Positions 1 to 12,230 of a stretch of 64,000 nt of DNA are shown one piece after another (the first letter of the stretch is position 1; every line of letters starts with the position of its first letter). Below the pieces are notes generated by a model. The model saw only the letters and a list, made by a program, of their open reading frames with translations, searched no databases and was not told the origin of the DNA. Origin of the DNA: Porogramme epimiltina (taxonomy: Eukaryota; Basidiomycota; Agaricomycetes; Polyporales; Polyporaceae). A program made the position numbers and the translations under genes. The DNA lies in contig FTLJ01000709.1 of the NCBI GenBank assembly GCA_900155495.1, positions 1 through 64,000 of the forward strand, written 5' to 3'.

Positions 1-3000
1 TGGACTGGCAGCATCAGGGTGGACAACATCTCCTATTCCTGGCTCGGAGCCGGTGCACCTCAGAGCAAACCGAAGGTTATAACACCGCTTACGAATGCGC
101 AGGTCACTCCAACTCGATCTATATATGTGATGACGGCAGGTCCGATGAATGTCACTGTGACATTTCTGTCCCCTATCGAGGTGAGTCCATCTGCCACTCC
201 TGTGTACAAATATTTACTGACCACACGCGCAGCCTTCGGATTTGGTAAAACAATCTATGCCGTTTTCGTATGTCTCAGTCGAGGTGTCCTCGCTCGACGG
301 CATGTCCCATTCAGTCCAGCTATATTCCGACATAACCACAGGTAAAGCACAGGATGTATCTGTGGATAATTCTCCGCCGAACCATTGACCTGAATTTAGA
401 ATGGACGACGGGAGGCAGGATTACCGACGTTCCTAAATGGGACGCTGCTCAACTTCAGGGATCTAGTATATATCATCAAGCGTACATTCCCGACCATTCA
501 AACACGGAGATCAATAGTCAAATGTCAGATGGTACAGTGTATTATGCCATGCTGAATGTAAGTAATTAAGGCAGTTCGTTCCTGCGGATAGTGCTGATGT
601 GTGTGGCGGTAATAGAGCCCCGACGTAACATGGCAAATCGACGACCTTACCACGACTCGCGCCCAATTCGTCAGCAAGGGCGTACTTTCAAACCTCCAGG
701 CAGTTCCGGGAAACACCACCGTAATGTCGTAAGCTCTATCCCTCCTAGGAAGATGTGTCGGTATAGTTCTGAGTGCTGTTATAGTCGCCCCACCGTATTA
801 GCATTCTCCATCGACTTACGTGAGATCAAGACGACTACTAGTCCAGTGACATGGTCATTGGGCTATGTCCGAGATCCGTCCATCTTCTATTACCCCGTTT
901 TGGGTGGCCTCGTGGAGAACAGGAGGCCGTACTTCTTCACTCAGTATTCGATGGTTGATCTCGCGGTAAGACCAATTCAAACAAAGAACCAATAGCCGAT
1001 ATTGATAGACTTCGTAGATCGATGCTTTCGTGACAGATTATTCTGCGGCGCTAAGTCGCGCGCAGAGTCTTGATGAAAAGATCATTGGTGATGCCGGGCA
1101 GATATCCTCAAACTACGTAGATCTAGTATCGTTGGCGGCGCGACAAGTGATGGGGACAATGGACATCACGATGTTACAGAATACCGACAGGGAGCTGAAT
1201 AATTCGGACGTCAAGACGTTCATCAAAGACGTTGGCAGCTCAGGGTGCGTCTCGGTTTTATGAACACAATATTCTAACTTAGCTGTTGTCCCATAAAGTC
1301 GGGTCAATGCCGTGGAGAGAGTATTTCATGCGTTGCCAGCAATTCTATACATCAACGCTTCGCTCTTATCAGGAATATTGGTGCCAATGCTTGAGTCTCA
1401 AGACGTTTTAGCCCAGACATTTCCGTTCAGAGATATCGGTAAGCAACCCGAGTAGTATATAAGAACGTCAGACCACCTGACTTACCTCTGTCAGGATCGG
1501 GATACCCCTCTCCCACCCCGTCCGCAAGCATCGGAGGCTATGCCGTAGTAGGGTTGGACAGTCAGTAATCGCATATTCTCTGCATCAGCTCCCTGCTCAC
1601 TTAGTGGAAGATGCTGGTGCCATGCTCTGTATAATGTATGCCCATGCTCGTTTCTCCGGCGACGGCACTCTCCTCGTTCAACATGTACGTCGATGTCGTT
1701 CTTCCTCCGTTTGAAACAGCACATTGACTCGATCTCTCGTAAGTATGCACTCGCTAAACGTTGGGCTGATTATCTCGTCCAAACTATGCAATCTCCAAGT
1801 TTATTCGGGGCTCAGTACGATCATCTCGTCCCCGTATGATACTTATTGTTAACCTCAAAGTTAGACAAACTGCAGATCAAACGACAACGAATTTTACCAA
1901 CCTGAATTTCAAAGGCATCATTGGAATTCAAGCCATGGCCGAAATCAGCCGCACCACACAGAACGAAGCTGATTTCCAAATGTATGAAGTACGCGGCCAG
2001 TGACTATGAGGGTTAATCTGTTCCGTAATATCCATTCCTACAGAGAAATGCGTCTGTGATGATGGGAGAATGGCTTTCTACAGCACTATCTTCGGACAAG
2101 CAGCGTATTCTAGGTGTTTTTGGAGAAGATGATTCCTGGGGCCTGATGTACAACTTGTATGCCGACGTCCTTTTGAAGACCGACTTAGTTCCAAACTCGG
2201 TAAGAATGTGCCGTCCTTACCATATCATGCCACTCACATCTCATTAGGTCCTCGACATTCACACAAGCTCCCTCAAGGCTCGACTCGCCTCCCGTGCGTG
2301 ACCGTCCATGACACCTTATGATGTCGGCGATATTGACGTGAATTCCCGTCCTAGCACCTGAGTTTGGTCTAACCGAAGACAGCACGGAGCCTTTCAAAGC
2401 TAGCACTGGTATATTTGCCACTAAGTTTGTAGTTCCATGCTATAGCTGACACGTGTTCAGCGTTCTCTTTGTTCGCTGCTGCTGTTATGGCAGGTTCAGA
2501 TGTCCGCGACGAGCTAATACAGGGCGTGTGGAATAGGATAAATTTGAACACTACGATAGGGCCCTTTGTGGACATATACTACAACAATGGCACGGGCATT
2601 CTGCCTGTGAACGGTGCGGGCGGGTGAGCAAATAAGCCTGTATTCACCACAATTGAGTCTTACGAGCTCACAGGCCGTCAGCCGGCTCAATGTTCTCGCT
2701 TCTAGCCTTGTCGTGAGGATTGCCTTTAGACTCATCACTTTATTGAGAACTTACCCTACGGTTTAAGCATCCAGAACAAAACTATGATCCTTCAACCTCA
2801 TAAATCAGGCTCTCCTGAGCCTGGACCATTAAATGGTGGGCCCTCTCCCAAGCGAAACATAACAACCGGCAGTGTCGTGGGCGGAATCGCTGCCGCTTCG
2901 ATTGCTGTCGCGAGCGCTATCTGCTACTGGCGACGTAGGTCCACGGCACAACGCGGAAGCGTACACAAGAAGTCAATCGCCAGAACTGCGAGGGTGCAGC

Positions 3001-3446
3001 GGGTAACCACTTTGTCTTCGCTACCCTTGGACGGCGACTGCCAAGAGCCGGACAACACGGATGTTCAAAACATTAGCGGGGCTACCGCGGCCGGGGCCTT
3101 GTTCCCCGCGCAATGGTCGAGGAAGGCTCGCGGCACAGGAGGAGCGAGTACCGGCGAGGAGCATCGTGGAACCACCGAGACCCCGTCCCTCAGCCCGCAG
3201 GGCTCCTGGAGAACTTCTGAGTCAATCCCGGCATCCCTGCTCTTACCAGAGGCCGTCCGTGTGGAAGAGCAGCCTCCGTCGACTCATTCAGACAACGACA
3301 GAAGCATGGCGCTACAATCCCCAACGACAACGGAAGACGTTATAGGCCTCCGTGTAGAGGTGCAGAACCTGCGGCGGGTGATGGAACAGATGAGGGTCGA
3401 ACGCTTCGAGTCACCGCCAGAATATCAGGATCATCAATACCGTTGA
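1..3446 (+). CDS. GtaA/glutaminase-like membrane-anchored protein, copy 1 (5' end outside window)
   Basis: Member of the fungal secreted GtaA family (DUF5127, DUF4965, DUF1793 regions); characterised relatives hydrolyse glutamine outside the cell. The start lies left of the window. Exons read: 1-180, 233-341, 400-557, 616-728, 785-965, 1018-1244, 1299-1438, 1495-1544, 1589-1684, 1744-1814, 1865-1988, 2044-2199, 2248-2293, 2355-2408, 2461-2623, 2674-2712, 2768-3446. All joins keep frame, so this copy looks intact. Visible landmarks are WSLGYVRDPSI, EKIIGDAG, YVDLVSLAARQ and ILGVFGEDDSW. After the catalytic part comes a Pro/Ser linker, one membrane segment around 2870-2925 followed by WRRR, then a tail of about 170 residues ending in a short helix (3348-3400). 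It is probably a type I membrane protein with the enzyme outside. Exon sizes match copy 2 at 5883-9586. Substrate is inferred from family only. Confidence 0.85.
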
Positions 3447-4279
3447 TTATTTCTTACAATACCGCTAGGATCATCTACTTGATCGCCGGACGGCCGTAGT
3501 CGTTCCAAGTTGCGTCGTATGGTGTATATAGAGATCTACATTTCCATATTGAGGAACGACGTGTCACTATAGTATGCAGGTAGCATTGTTTGTATATATG
3601 TACCTAGTTTTCAACGATGGGCGCACAATAGATCGGTCGCTGGAATGCCAGTGATCTCGCGTTTTCCTGTAATGTACCCACTAAGTACTCCATAAGTTTC
3701 CTTGAGGGCCCACGGGGGAGGGACGGGCTCCACGCTAGTTCTTATAAGAGAGCCGTATGGAATAAGCTCAAGTGTTCGGGGTCCCGGCGGTTCTGATCTG
3801 TATCACGATAGTATCACGTGGCTGGTATGTCCCACCGGTGACCGAGTCGACAAGACGTCTGACGTGCGAGCCTCTTATATCATCACCCTTGGGCCTTCTC
3901 TCACAAGCGCGATACTTTTAACGGCCCCGAGATGCATCTTGAATGCAAACTGTATCTAGGTAACCTTGCTTCTCAACAATATTCGCCCCTCAGGACGCCA
4001 AAGTGGATCCCCGCTGGCAGGGCGTTCACGTCTCAGTAAAGTCCTCACCGCTTGAGCGACAGAACAGTCGCATGAATAGCCCCCATTCTTATCCGTATTC
4101 CCTTAAACTCCTTTTTCTAGCATTTACATTTTACTCCTGTGCCTAACACATGCCCTTCTTCAACTGATCGCTGTCACGGTTCGATATTGACGGCAAGAGA
4201 CTCAACCTGTAGATGGTCGTGCAAGGCAAGCTGTTCTATCTCAATGTTACATGTGAGAGCAGCTCTGACATTTCATAAG
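3447..4279. other. 3' flank of copy 1, no gene recognised
   Basis: No open frame here is supported. A stretch at 3795-3960 reads ITWLVCPTGDRV and faintly recalls the TW.LG.VRDP motif of the neighbouring GtaA-like genes. It may be further debris of the decayed middle copy, but the match is too weak to call. Confidence 0.4.
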
Positions 4280-5030
4280 CCTAGCATTGGCGCAATGTTC
4301 TCGTATTTAGCAATCGCGTGAAAGCTCTTATGCCTCCAGAAAGAGAAGGATCAGCCCTGAATTCACATCGAGATGTACAGCCTTCATACTAAGACAATCA
4401 GCACACAGCTTCACGTGTCCCGGAACTCTCGGCCCAAACGGCCCTTCCGACGCAGGCGACGTCACCGCGGGAAGTCGACATGAGGCCCTTTCAAAGGCTG
4501 TGTTTTCCGCGGCCTCGCTGTCTTTGCGATCGCGGGAGTGGGAGCCCGGAGTGGTCTGCCACCGACGGCGTACTCGGTCCAAGGTGCGGGGCAACACGCG
4601 GACGAGGCGTTTGTGGAGAAGGCAACAAGGTCACAGGGACCGCCTCCTCCCTATCACGACGCCGCTCGTCGCAGAATAGTTACATCGACCAAACGCGTGT
4701 AGACCTCAACCAAACGGCCGTAAACCCGCACCAAGCGCTTCAAGATGTGGAATGGGCCTAGGGCATCTCACCAGCTGAATCAGCGGTCCCAAGTTGACAC
4801 TGTGACATGTTCGTTGCTCCACTCCGATGACTCCCGAACTCATCATACAGCAGGTGCAGTGCAGACTGCCATGTAGTTTTGACAACGACGTGGCAAGCGC
4901 TAATGGGCACTGGTACGCTTAAATGAGGGATTTTGTCAGGCTGAGGATGGAGGTGCAGAGCCTTCGGCGGGTAATAGGGGATTCAATGCTTTCCCAATCC
5001 GCAACTTATCTCACGCGAACCTTTTAGCTT
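4280..5030 (+). pseudogene. Decayed C-terminal remnant of a third GtaA-like copy
   Basis: Three pieces of a lost paralogue lie in the right order. At 4280-4321 PSIGAMFSYLAIA matches the end of the catalytic domain of copy 1 (SAGSMFSLLALS) and copy 2 (PALGAMFAHLALS), again followed directly by a GTGA donor-like site. At 4418-4675 a frame starting PGTLGPNGPSDAGDVTAGS aligns with the linker, membrane segment and basic stop-transfer of copy 1, but the membrane segment has lost hydrophobicity and the frame ends in a stop. At 4941-4976 LRMEVQSLRRVI matches the tail helix LRVEVQNLRRVM of copy 1. No upstream exons are recognisable. The tail is closer to copy 1, so it probably derives from a copy-1-like duplication. 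Confidence 0.75.
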
Positions 5031-5882
5031 TCTATCCCACATGTCGTCTAGGTGCTCAACCTCGCTGCGTCTGAACGCTCCACGCTGACCCCTCGTGACA
5101 AGGGTCTCGATATTTCAGGGGCCTAACCCCCCGCAAACAGATTGCCTCATGTAGGAGCGCGGATACCGGATGAGTGCGCATTTGACTACTTCCCCGAGAG
5201 CTGATCTCGCTTGCAAGTAAAGGGAGCTGTTCACTAACAGGTCTTCAGTCGGGGACTCGAGCCCTAAATGCCTCATTTTGCCAGGTGGCTGGCGCTACTA
5301 GTAGAGTGGCTTGACAAAGTGAACAACAACGTCACGCAACTACCTTGTTCTACAACGTGTCCAGCATATACGTCAAAGTCCTGTGCTGAGTATGATCCTG
5401 CCACGTCGTAATGTGAGTGCTGCTGTGCTTAGGTCGCTTCAAGCGACTGATGATCTGACATAGTTTCGGCTCGCTACACCATCATGTTTAGTCGTAATGA
5501 TTAACCTGAATCACAGATGGCGACGACATGAGTGCTTAAACACTCCCGCAGTTATTCTTGATTCAACTGTGATTGAGATTGTAGGCAGCGTCATCGGCAG
5601 CCACCTTTAATAAGCCTTCGCAGTTACTGCGTGTGCCACAGGCACTGACGCAAGGAGTCTTAGAATGACGTGGTATTTGAAGAGCGATGCACAGTGTCAG
5701 TCGCCTTTTCCCACGCATACTGCAGGCCTGATCGAGCCCGGCACGGGGTGAAAAGCCAAGATACATCGGTGCCGCCCACTCTTCGAGGAGGTAATATCCT
5801 TGACGATTGGGAGGCGTTAGCCTGAACACCCCCGGAGGGTACTCTTCAGGTCTCTACTCATCACGCATTCACTCCATCCACC
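5031..5882. other. Intergenic, promoter side of GtaA-like copy 2
   Basis: No coding potential is seen on either strand. The last 100-200 bases must contain the promoter and leader of the gene starting at 5883; a pyrimidine-rich CACTCCATCCACC run leads into its ATG. No clear TATA box. Confidence 0.5.
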
Positions 5883-8800
5883 ATGATGCTACGGGCCTTG
5901 TGGCTGTTGGTGATCTCCCTCACACAACTTTATCTCCTAGATCACGTTCGAGGCGCAGGTCAAACATTCTTCCCTGCAAGCATTCCACTCTCCGTTCGCA
6001 ACCCTTACCTGAACGCGTGGCTAGCAAGTTCGACCACAGACACCCCAGTGACAGGCGCACTTCCTCTGTTTTGGAACCTCCAAGCGGTACGTGTGTTACT
6101 ATCTATTGCAATGCAAGGCAGACTGACATGAGACCCCACAGCAAGTAAAAAAACTGGGATGGAGGGGGAAAATTCGCGTGGATGGGGAAGTATACTCATG
6201 GCTGGGATTACTTGATCCAAGTAATCCAGAAACCTCTGCAAACCTTACCGGCACGCAATTGACCCCCACGCGGGCAATATTCACCGTCACCGCAGGCCCC
6301 ATGAATCTAACGGTCACATTTCTCTCTCCAATTGAAGTAAGTGCTGCTCCATGAACAGGTGATTATGAGAGCATTGGCCCATTGTTGCTGCACAGCCATC
6401 CGATCTGGTCCTTCAGTCGCTCCCGTTCACATATCTATCCCTCGAGGGTGCATCACTTGACGGGGCTTCTCATTCCGTCCAGGTCTATACTGACCTCATG
6501 TCTGGAGGTACGCCGCTCACGTCTTATCACCAATCACGGCCTATCTGAACTTACATGTTTCCCCTGCAGATTGGGCGTCTGGAGATAGTTCAAATATTGT
6601 TGATTGGACTCATCAGGACACCGGTTCAACCTTGTATGCTCAAACACAGATGCACCAACCCCAGCAGTTTCAAGAGTTCAACAGCCAGGCCGAGGACGGC
6701 ACCGTTTTCTATGCTACGAGCAAAGTAAGTCGATGTACTAACTCCTCGGCGCGGAGCCTTGCTTGACGGCGCACAACAGGGCCCAGGTATCACGTGGGAC
6801 ATCGGAGAAGGTGTACCCACACGTCTCCAGTTCATAAAGAATGGTACTTTGGGAAACCAACAAACTACTACCTCGGGTCCAATTGACGGGTGAGCATTTA
6901 TGAGTCGACTTTACCCTCGTTTTGCTAAGTGTTCACACACAGCTTTTCCGCCGCCGCATTCGCAAGTGACCTAGGCACAATTCAAGCCACGTCCTCACCA
7001 CTCACTTGGGTAATCGGCTTCGTCCGGGATCCTGCAATTCAATACACAACATCCTCCGGGGTTACAGAGCTCCGCAGGCCGTACTACGTCACGAAGTACG
7101 CTCAGATCTCCGAGGCGGTATGACAAACTGTTGGTGTGAATATCGCTTCCTAAATATTCTTTCACAGATCGACGACTTTGTGGCCGGTTTTTCCGCTGCC
7201 TATGATCGTGCAGTCGCACTTGACGAGAAGATCATGAACGACGCAGCGAAGATTTCATCTCACTATGTTGATCTTGTATCCTTCGCCGCTCGCCAAACCA
7301 TGGGCTCGCTTGACATCACTGTCGGAAACGGCGCAGATGGGAATCTCAACTCTTCGGACGTCAAAATCTTTGTCAAAGATATTGGCAACAGCCGGTGTGT
7401 ACTACCTATTTACCCAGACTTCGTATGCATCTTACTTAGACAAAATTCGCTATGATCCGTCCACAAAGGCGCGTCAATCCAGTCGAGCGGATATATGCCG
7501 CTTTCCCAGCCCTCTTATACCTCAACGCATCTCTGGGAGGTGCTATCCTGGCACCTCTTCTCGAGTCTCAGGATGATCTACGAGGTCAAGCGTACGCTTC
7601 ACAAGACCTCGGTATGTGACCCTTTCGATTCATGTGAAAAGGGTACTCATATGGGGAGTAGGAGGAGTCTATCCTATCACAGATTTCCCAAGTGCTTCTG
7701 CCAGGGAAGGCGTGGAACGTATGAGTTCTATTCACAACCTCTCCCATGTGCTTGCGTTGATATTGACTGTTCTCTAGAAAGCGGAAACATGTTAACAATG
7801 CTTTATGCGTATGCAAGAACAACTGGTGACACCGGCTTGCTTGCTCAGCACGTATGCGTGAACCCCTGTTAGGGATACTGTAGAAATCTCATTCCCGTCT
7901 TAGTATCCCCTTATAAACCGTTGGGCGCAATACCTTGCTTCCAATGTGTTGAATTCCCAAGACCAGTGCGTTTGTTCGTGTTCCCAGTCGCGATTCCTTC
8001 GCTCATATTCCCGTTGGAAGAGTGTCGGCGGACGGAGTTAATACTGTTCGTACGACAAACCTCGCCATCAAAGGTATCATAGCCTTAAAGTCAATGGCGA
8101 AGATCAGCCGCGTCTTGGGACAGGATTCCGACGCTGACACCTACGAGGTAGATGATTTCACGTTCAATTGGGTCAGGTTGATGGTGCTAAACGGAGGTTT
8201 TTGTGGTGCGTAGAACGAGACCTCTACACTAATGGCCTCATGGACAACAACTGCCCTTTCGTCGGACCAGTCGCATATCCTTGGCGTTTTCGGGGACGAG
8301 AACTCTTGGTCGCTCATGTATAACATCTATGCCGACAGGCTTCTTGAGACAGGACTCTTCTCACAATCTGTGAGTGGACATCATGCTGTAGACCCTATAT
8401 CTCACTCACGAAAGTGCAGATCCTCAACAATCAGACAAAATATTATCAGACTCTCTTAAGTACTGGTGAGATCTATCTCCAGGACTCACGGTCACTCACG
8501 GTCCCTGACTACCGTGGTGCAGCTCCCCAATTTGGTCTTACTATAGACAGCACCTCTGGAAGCACGGCTAACATGGGTGGGTCAATAGTCTTGATACCGA
8601 AAGCATCCGCGTTCTCACGAGCTCCTATATGACGTTTCAGCATGGCTTTTATTCACGTCAGCCATCGTCACCGACGATGGAGTGCGCGACCAGCTCATTG
8701 AGAGTGCATGGAACCGTGCCAGCTTCAATGGTACTGGCGGTGGTGTTCCTACACAATTCAACAATGGTAACGCCAGTAGCATTGGGCAGGGAGGCATGGC

Positions 8801-9586
8801 AGGGTACGCAACATTGTTCATACATTTCACGATACTTTGTTGATGACGACTGGCTGGTAGTCCTGCACTTGGCGCGATGTTTGCACATCTAGCTTTATCG
8901 TAAGTTTCTCGCGGTCTCTTCCATGGCTGCAGTAAGCTGAATGTCCGACTAGCGTACCAAATGTGACACTGAGCAGTGTTGGAGGCGATCCAAGTACAAG
9001 CCCTAGCGACAGAACATCGAGCCCAAGTCCGAAGGCGAACATTGGGGCCATCATAGGTGCTGCCTTGGGTGGTGTGGCCATCGTGGCCATCGTCGTCGGC
9101 GCTTGGCTCTTCTTCCGACACAAGCGCGATAAACACCAGCTAGAGAACGGCCAATCGGAATACAAATCCATCACTGACCCTATTGTACCAACCCCAACAC
9201 CCTTCCCCCAATCGAACATGCGTTCTCTGCAAGCCCTCTATCACGTCGATAACCCAACATCTTCCCTAACCCCTTCCCCCGCTACCGATTACAATTACAC
9301 TCCCGATAACACGACCCTGCCACCTGAAGTCCCTAAGACGGAGAAAGCAAGACGGCATGCATCCCGTCGACGTACACAAATATCCGCCCGAGCCACCGCA
9401 GCATCGTATTCAGCGCCCCCACTCCCCTCTACAACTCGCTCTGAAGTAGCCTCTAGCCTGCACACTCCCACGGAGCTCCTTGTAACGGAGCTGCGTGGAG
9501 AGTTCGCATCCCTCAGGCAACAGATACAAGAGATGCGCGCACAAAGGGACCCGGCGTCAGAACTTCCCCCGGAGTATGCGGACTAG
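5883..9586 (+). CDS. GtaA/glutaminase-like membrane-anchored protein, copy 2 (complete)
   Basis: Complete 18-exon gene for a protein of about 910 residues: 5883-6086, 6142-6336, 6396-6507, 6570-6724, 6780-6889, 6943-7117, 7168-7394, 7469-7611, 7662-7718, 7778-7851, 7904-7965, 8021-8147, 8214-8369, 8420-8465, 8523-8576, 8641-8803, 8861-8899, 8953-9586. The summed length is a multiple of three and every intron is GT-AG. An N-terminal signal peptide (residues 1-24) leads into FFPASIPLSVRNPYLNAWL, the usual start of GtaA-type proteins. DUF4965/DUF1793 motifs follow (KIMNDAAKIS, ESGNMLTML-like SGNMLTMLYAYA, LGVFGDENSW, DDGVRDQLIESAWNR). Near residue 720 a glycine-rich membrane helix (around 9040-9115) ends in FRHKRDK, then a tail of about 155 residues ends in a short coiled coil. 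Predicted extracellular enzyme anchored in the plasma membrane. Family known; substrate inferred. Confidence 0.92.
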
Positions 9587-10015
9587 CGACATCGGTCGGA
9601 GTTCGCTCAAATCCACTTTCCTCCCGTTTACGTCGCTCTTTATTCATTCATAGAGATATTTATCTCTTAACTAGAGCAAGATACTTTATGTTCATAGAAT
9701 AACTCGGCAGTCAATCCAGACCGACGCTTAGTGAATGTCGGTGTACAGTTCGGGAAGCGTGGTAGATAGGTGCATAGCTAGCGCTGTGCATAGACAAGGG
9801 ACGCAACTGAGGTGAGCCGAACGCAACTAAGGAACATATCAACTGCGGCGTTGCCACGATGCGATGCCGTATCCTATGCGGCGAGTGGACCCGTTTATGT
9901 GATCATCATGCCCTGAATACAACCTCCACACAATGCCTCAAGGGTTCCTTTTGTGATGCTTAGGAGGGTTCATAGTTTAATTGTAATCGGATAAACGACT
10001 ATCACAGGTTTACGA
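9587..10015. other. Convergent 3' intergenic region
   Basis: Lies between the 3' ends of GtaA-like copy 2 and ALG12. A small AT hairpin (AGAGATA-TT-TATCTCT, 9652-9667) sits about 70 bases after the GtaA-like stop and could be part of its 3' UTR. Nothing else recognised. Confidence 0.5.
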
Positions 10016-11977
10016 CTATAACGCCCGCTTCATAATCACCAGTTTTGCGCTCCTCCGCATCTCCAGAATATTGAGCAGTGCGGTCAACCTGTCCACAACA
10101 CCCTTCCCATGACCACCCTTCACACCTTCCAAATTTAACCTCCAGCCGTCGAAGCCGTCCACGATCGCAACCGGCGTCCACCCAGTGGCTTGCGCAGCAG
10201 GTGAGTCAGCCTCCGCGATGAGGTGTGTGACCTCGCGCGCTGCGGTGAGGTCCTTCAGAGAGAGGTTCTCCGTCTTGTCGTACGTCCAATTTGCTGGTCT
10301 TGCAGGAACGAAGGGGAGGTATGGAGGCGCGTTCGCGTGGAGGAAGAGCGATGCGCCTGTTTGCGCAGCGAGGTTGGATATATGCACGTGCACTAGATGT
10401 CGGATATGGGTGAGTTGAGAGCTAGGGAGATGTGAGAGGGGAGAAGAGACGAACCATGTGGCTCCGGGGCGATGATTTGATTGAACGCATGGAGCGCGGC
10501 ACCGCCGGGATAGTTGGCGAAGGATGCGCGCGCAAGGAGTGCGGTCGCAAAGCAGTTGGCAAGGAGCATAGCCGGCACAGAGAGAAAGCAAAGCCGACCG
10601 ATGAGAGTACCCTTTCGGCGACCCATCCTACAGGGAAGATCAGGTCCCGAAACACAAGTGTGAAACATAGGAGGCACATACAGCCAAGCGGCAGCGCGGG
10701 CTGCGGCGACATTGAATGCGGGCACAGCATAAATCACGAAACGCCATTCTTTATGCGCAAGGCCACTAATCAGCGCTATGAAGGAGAGGTAGGGCAGCAT
10801 CAATGCGCGTATCCGCCCGTCCAGTAGGAACGCGAGAGCCGACAGCGGCAGCGAGGATAGAAGAAGCTTGGGAAGGAAGGAGCTGATGTATGCGTGGACC
10901 GGTGACACCTAGAGAGGCCGTGAGTTTCGGAAATGAATACTAAGGGGCCAACTCACACCCCACTCCGAGCTCTTCCCTTGCACCACATTGAAGTACACTC
11001 CGAAGAGCTCTGGCCAGAGGGGCCATTGCTGCCAGAAATAGGAGTCAACAACAATGGTGAGCGCTGAAGAGTTGTCAGTTCATACGAGACCCGAGCCCCA
11101 ATTTAAGTTACTGACCCGCTGACAAAAATCCCGCTACGAGGCCAACTCTGACTATGTTGTACAGGGAGGAGTGTGCGAAGGCCGCCTGTAGCGCCAAAGG
11201 TCCTACTAGAAGCACCAGCTCGGAGCGGAACACGACAGCGGCAAATGTGAGGAGTGCGATCGCCCAGTGTACTTTCGATCTAGACGGTCGGGTCGAATTT
11301 GGACTCCTGTCAACCAAAGAGGAGAGGGCGATATTAGCTATGAAATGGTGCAATTCATTAATTGTCGATGACACGCGATTTCAATGAGGACGACTCACCG
11401 GGGAGCAGGGCGAACATGTTGGGAAGGGTACGGCCTATCCAGAAAGGGAGATGGAACTGTGTGCACGAGAGGAATGCAAACATTATCCCGGTCGGTCGCC
11501 CGAACCTACGCTCTGCCGCACGACGGAGCACGCAGAGCCCCGCGGCGTTTGCGCTTGCAAGAACCATCCGCGCTGTAGACAAACCAACGGCAAGCTCGCA
11601 CATCTCCCAAAGCGTATGGTGAAGAAAAGGCTCACTGATGACCTGCGCGTCGAACTTCTCTGTGAACAACCCAAACGCAGACCCTGCCCGGAGGCAGATT
11701 TGCGACGCCCATGCTAACACGACGCTCCCGACGAACGTGCGGGGAACAGCGCCGGGGAACGTAAAATGGTCGTACTTGCAACGTACATTTCAGGGAAGAT
11801 GTAGGGTGCGAAAATACGTATATAGCTCACTTTTGTGAGGTTCGCGGGTCCGACGCCGTACATTAGAACATCATGAGTAGCATGCAGGTTGAAGCTCTCT
11901 TCGACTTTGGTATAGGGCGCGAGAGAGACATAACTGAGTGCAGTGAGAAGGATTATGAGGTCGAGAGCTAGGCTCAT
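10016..11977 (-). CDS. ALG12: Dolichyl-P-Man:Man7GlcNAc2-PP-dolichol alpha-1,6-mannosyltransferase
   Basis: ER membrane enzyme that adds the eighth mannose (alpha-1,6) to the lipid-linked N-glycan precursor. Exons: 11977-11831, 11774-11399, 11337-11116, 11063-10957, 10908-10455, 10392-10016; 560 residues, normal for the family. Recognition motifs of the GT22 ALG12 group: [16 protein letters not shown] near the N terminus (first luminal loop with the catalytic acidic residue region), [14 protein letters not shown] at the exon 1/2 join, [33 protein letters not shown] and [15 protein letters not shown]. Hydrophobic helices occur throughout. Joins were fixed by frame and by the family motifs crossing them. 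It is transcribed away from the Bax-inhibitor-like gene; the two share 253 bp of upstream DNA. Confidence 0.93.
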
Positions 11978-12230
11978 AGTTGAGGATGTCGTCAGGAGTA
12001 GGACATGGGCGTGTAGAGCAACAATATCACCACTGAACCCGGCCTGAGGAAGTTGGACCAGCGGTGACGTCGAAGACCAGAAGTGGGCGGACCGGGGTAC
12101 CTGACCCTAACCCTGGATATCCAGCTATCACGTGGGGGCGTCTCGAAGAGGCTGTTATGGGAGGACATCGACTGCGACTTGCTCCGCCTCTTTCCCCCAG
12201 CTCTCTCTTCCACCACCACAATACTCGGCC
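11978..12230. promoter_or_regulatory. Divergent promoter of ALG12 and the Bax-inhibitor-1-like gene
   Basis: Only 253 bp separate the two start codons, which point away from each other, so both promoters must lie or overlap here. A CCCTAACCCTGG run (about 12105-12116) and an ATCACGTGGG E-box-like site (12127-12136) are visible, with a pyrimidine-rich tract before the plus-strand ATG. No TATA box is evident. Both products act in the ER, so co-regulation is plausible but not shown. Confidence 0.6.

Noticed and set aside
3702..3959. Open frame reading ITWLVCPTGDRV as an upstream exon of the decayed GtaA-like copy
   Set aside because: The resemblance to the TW.LG.VRDP motif is only a few residues and the surroundings do not align.
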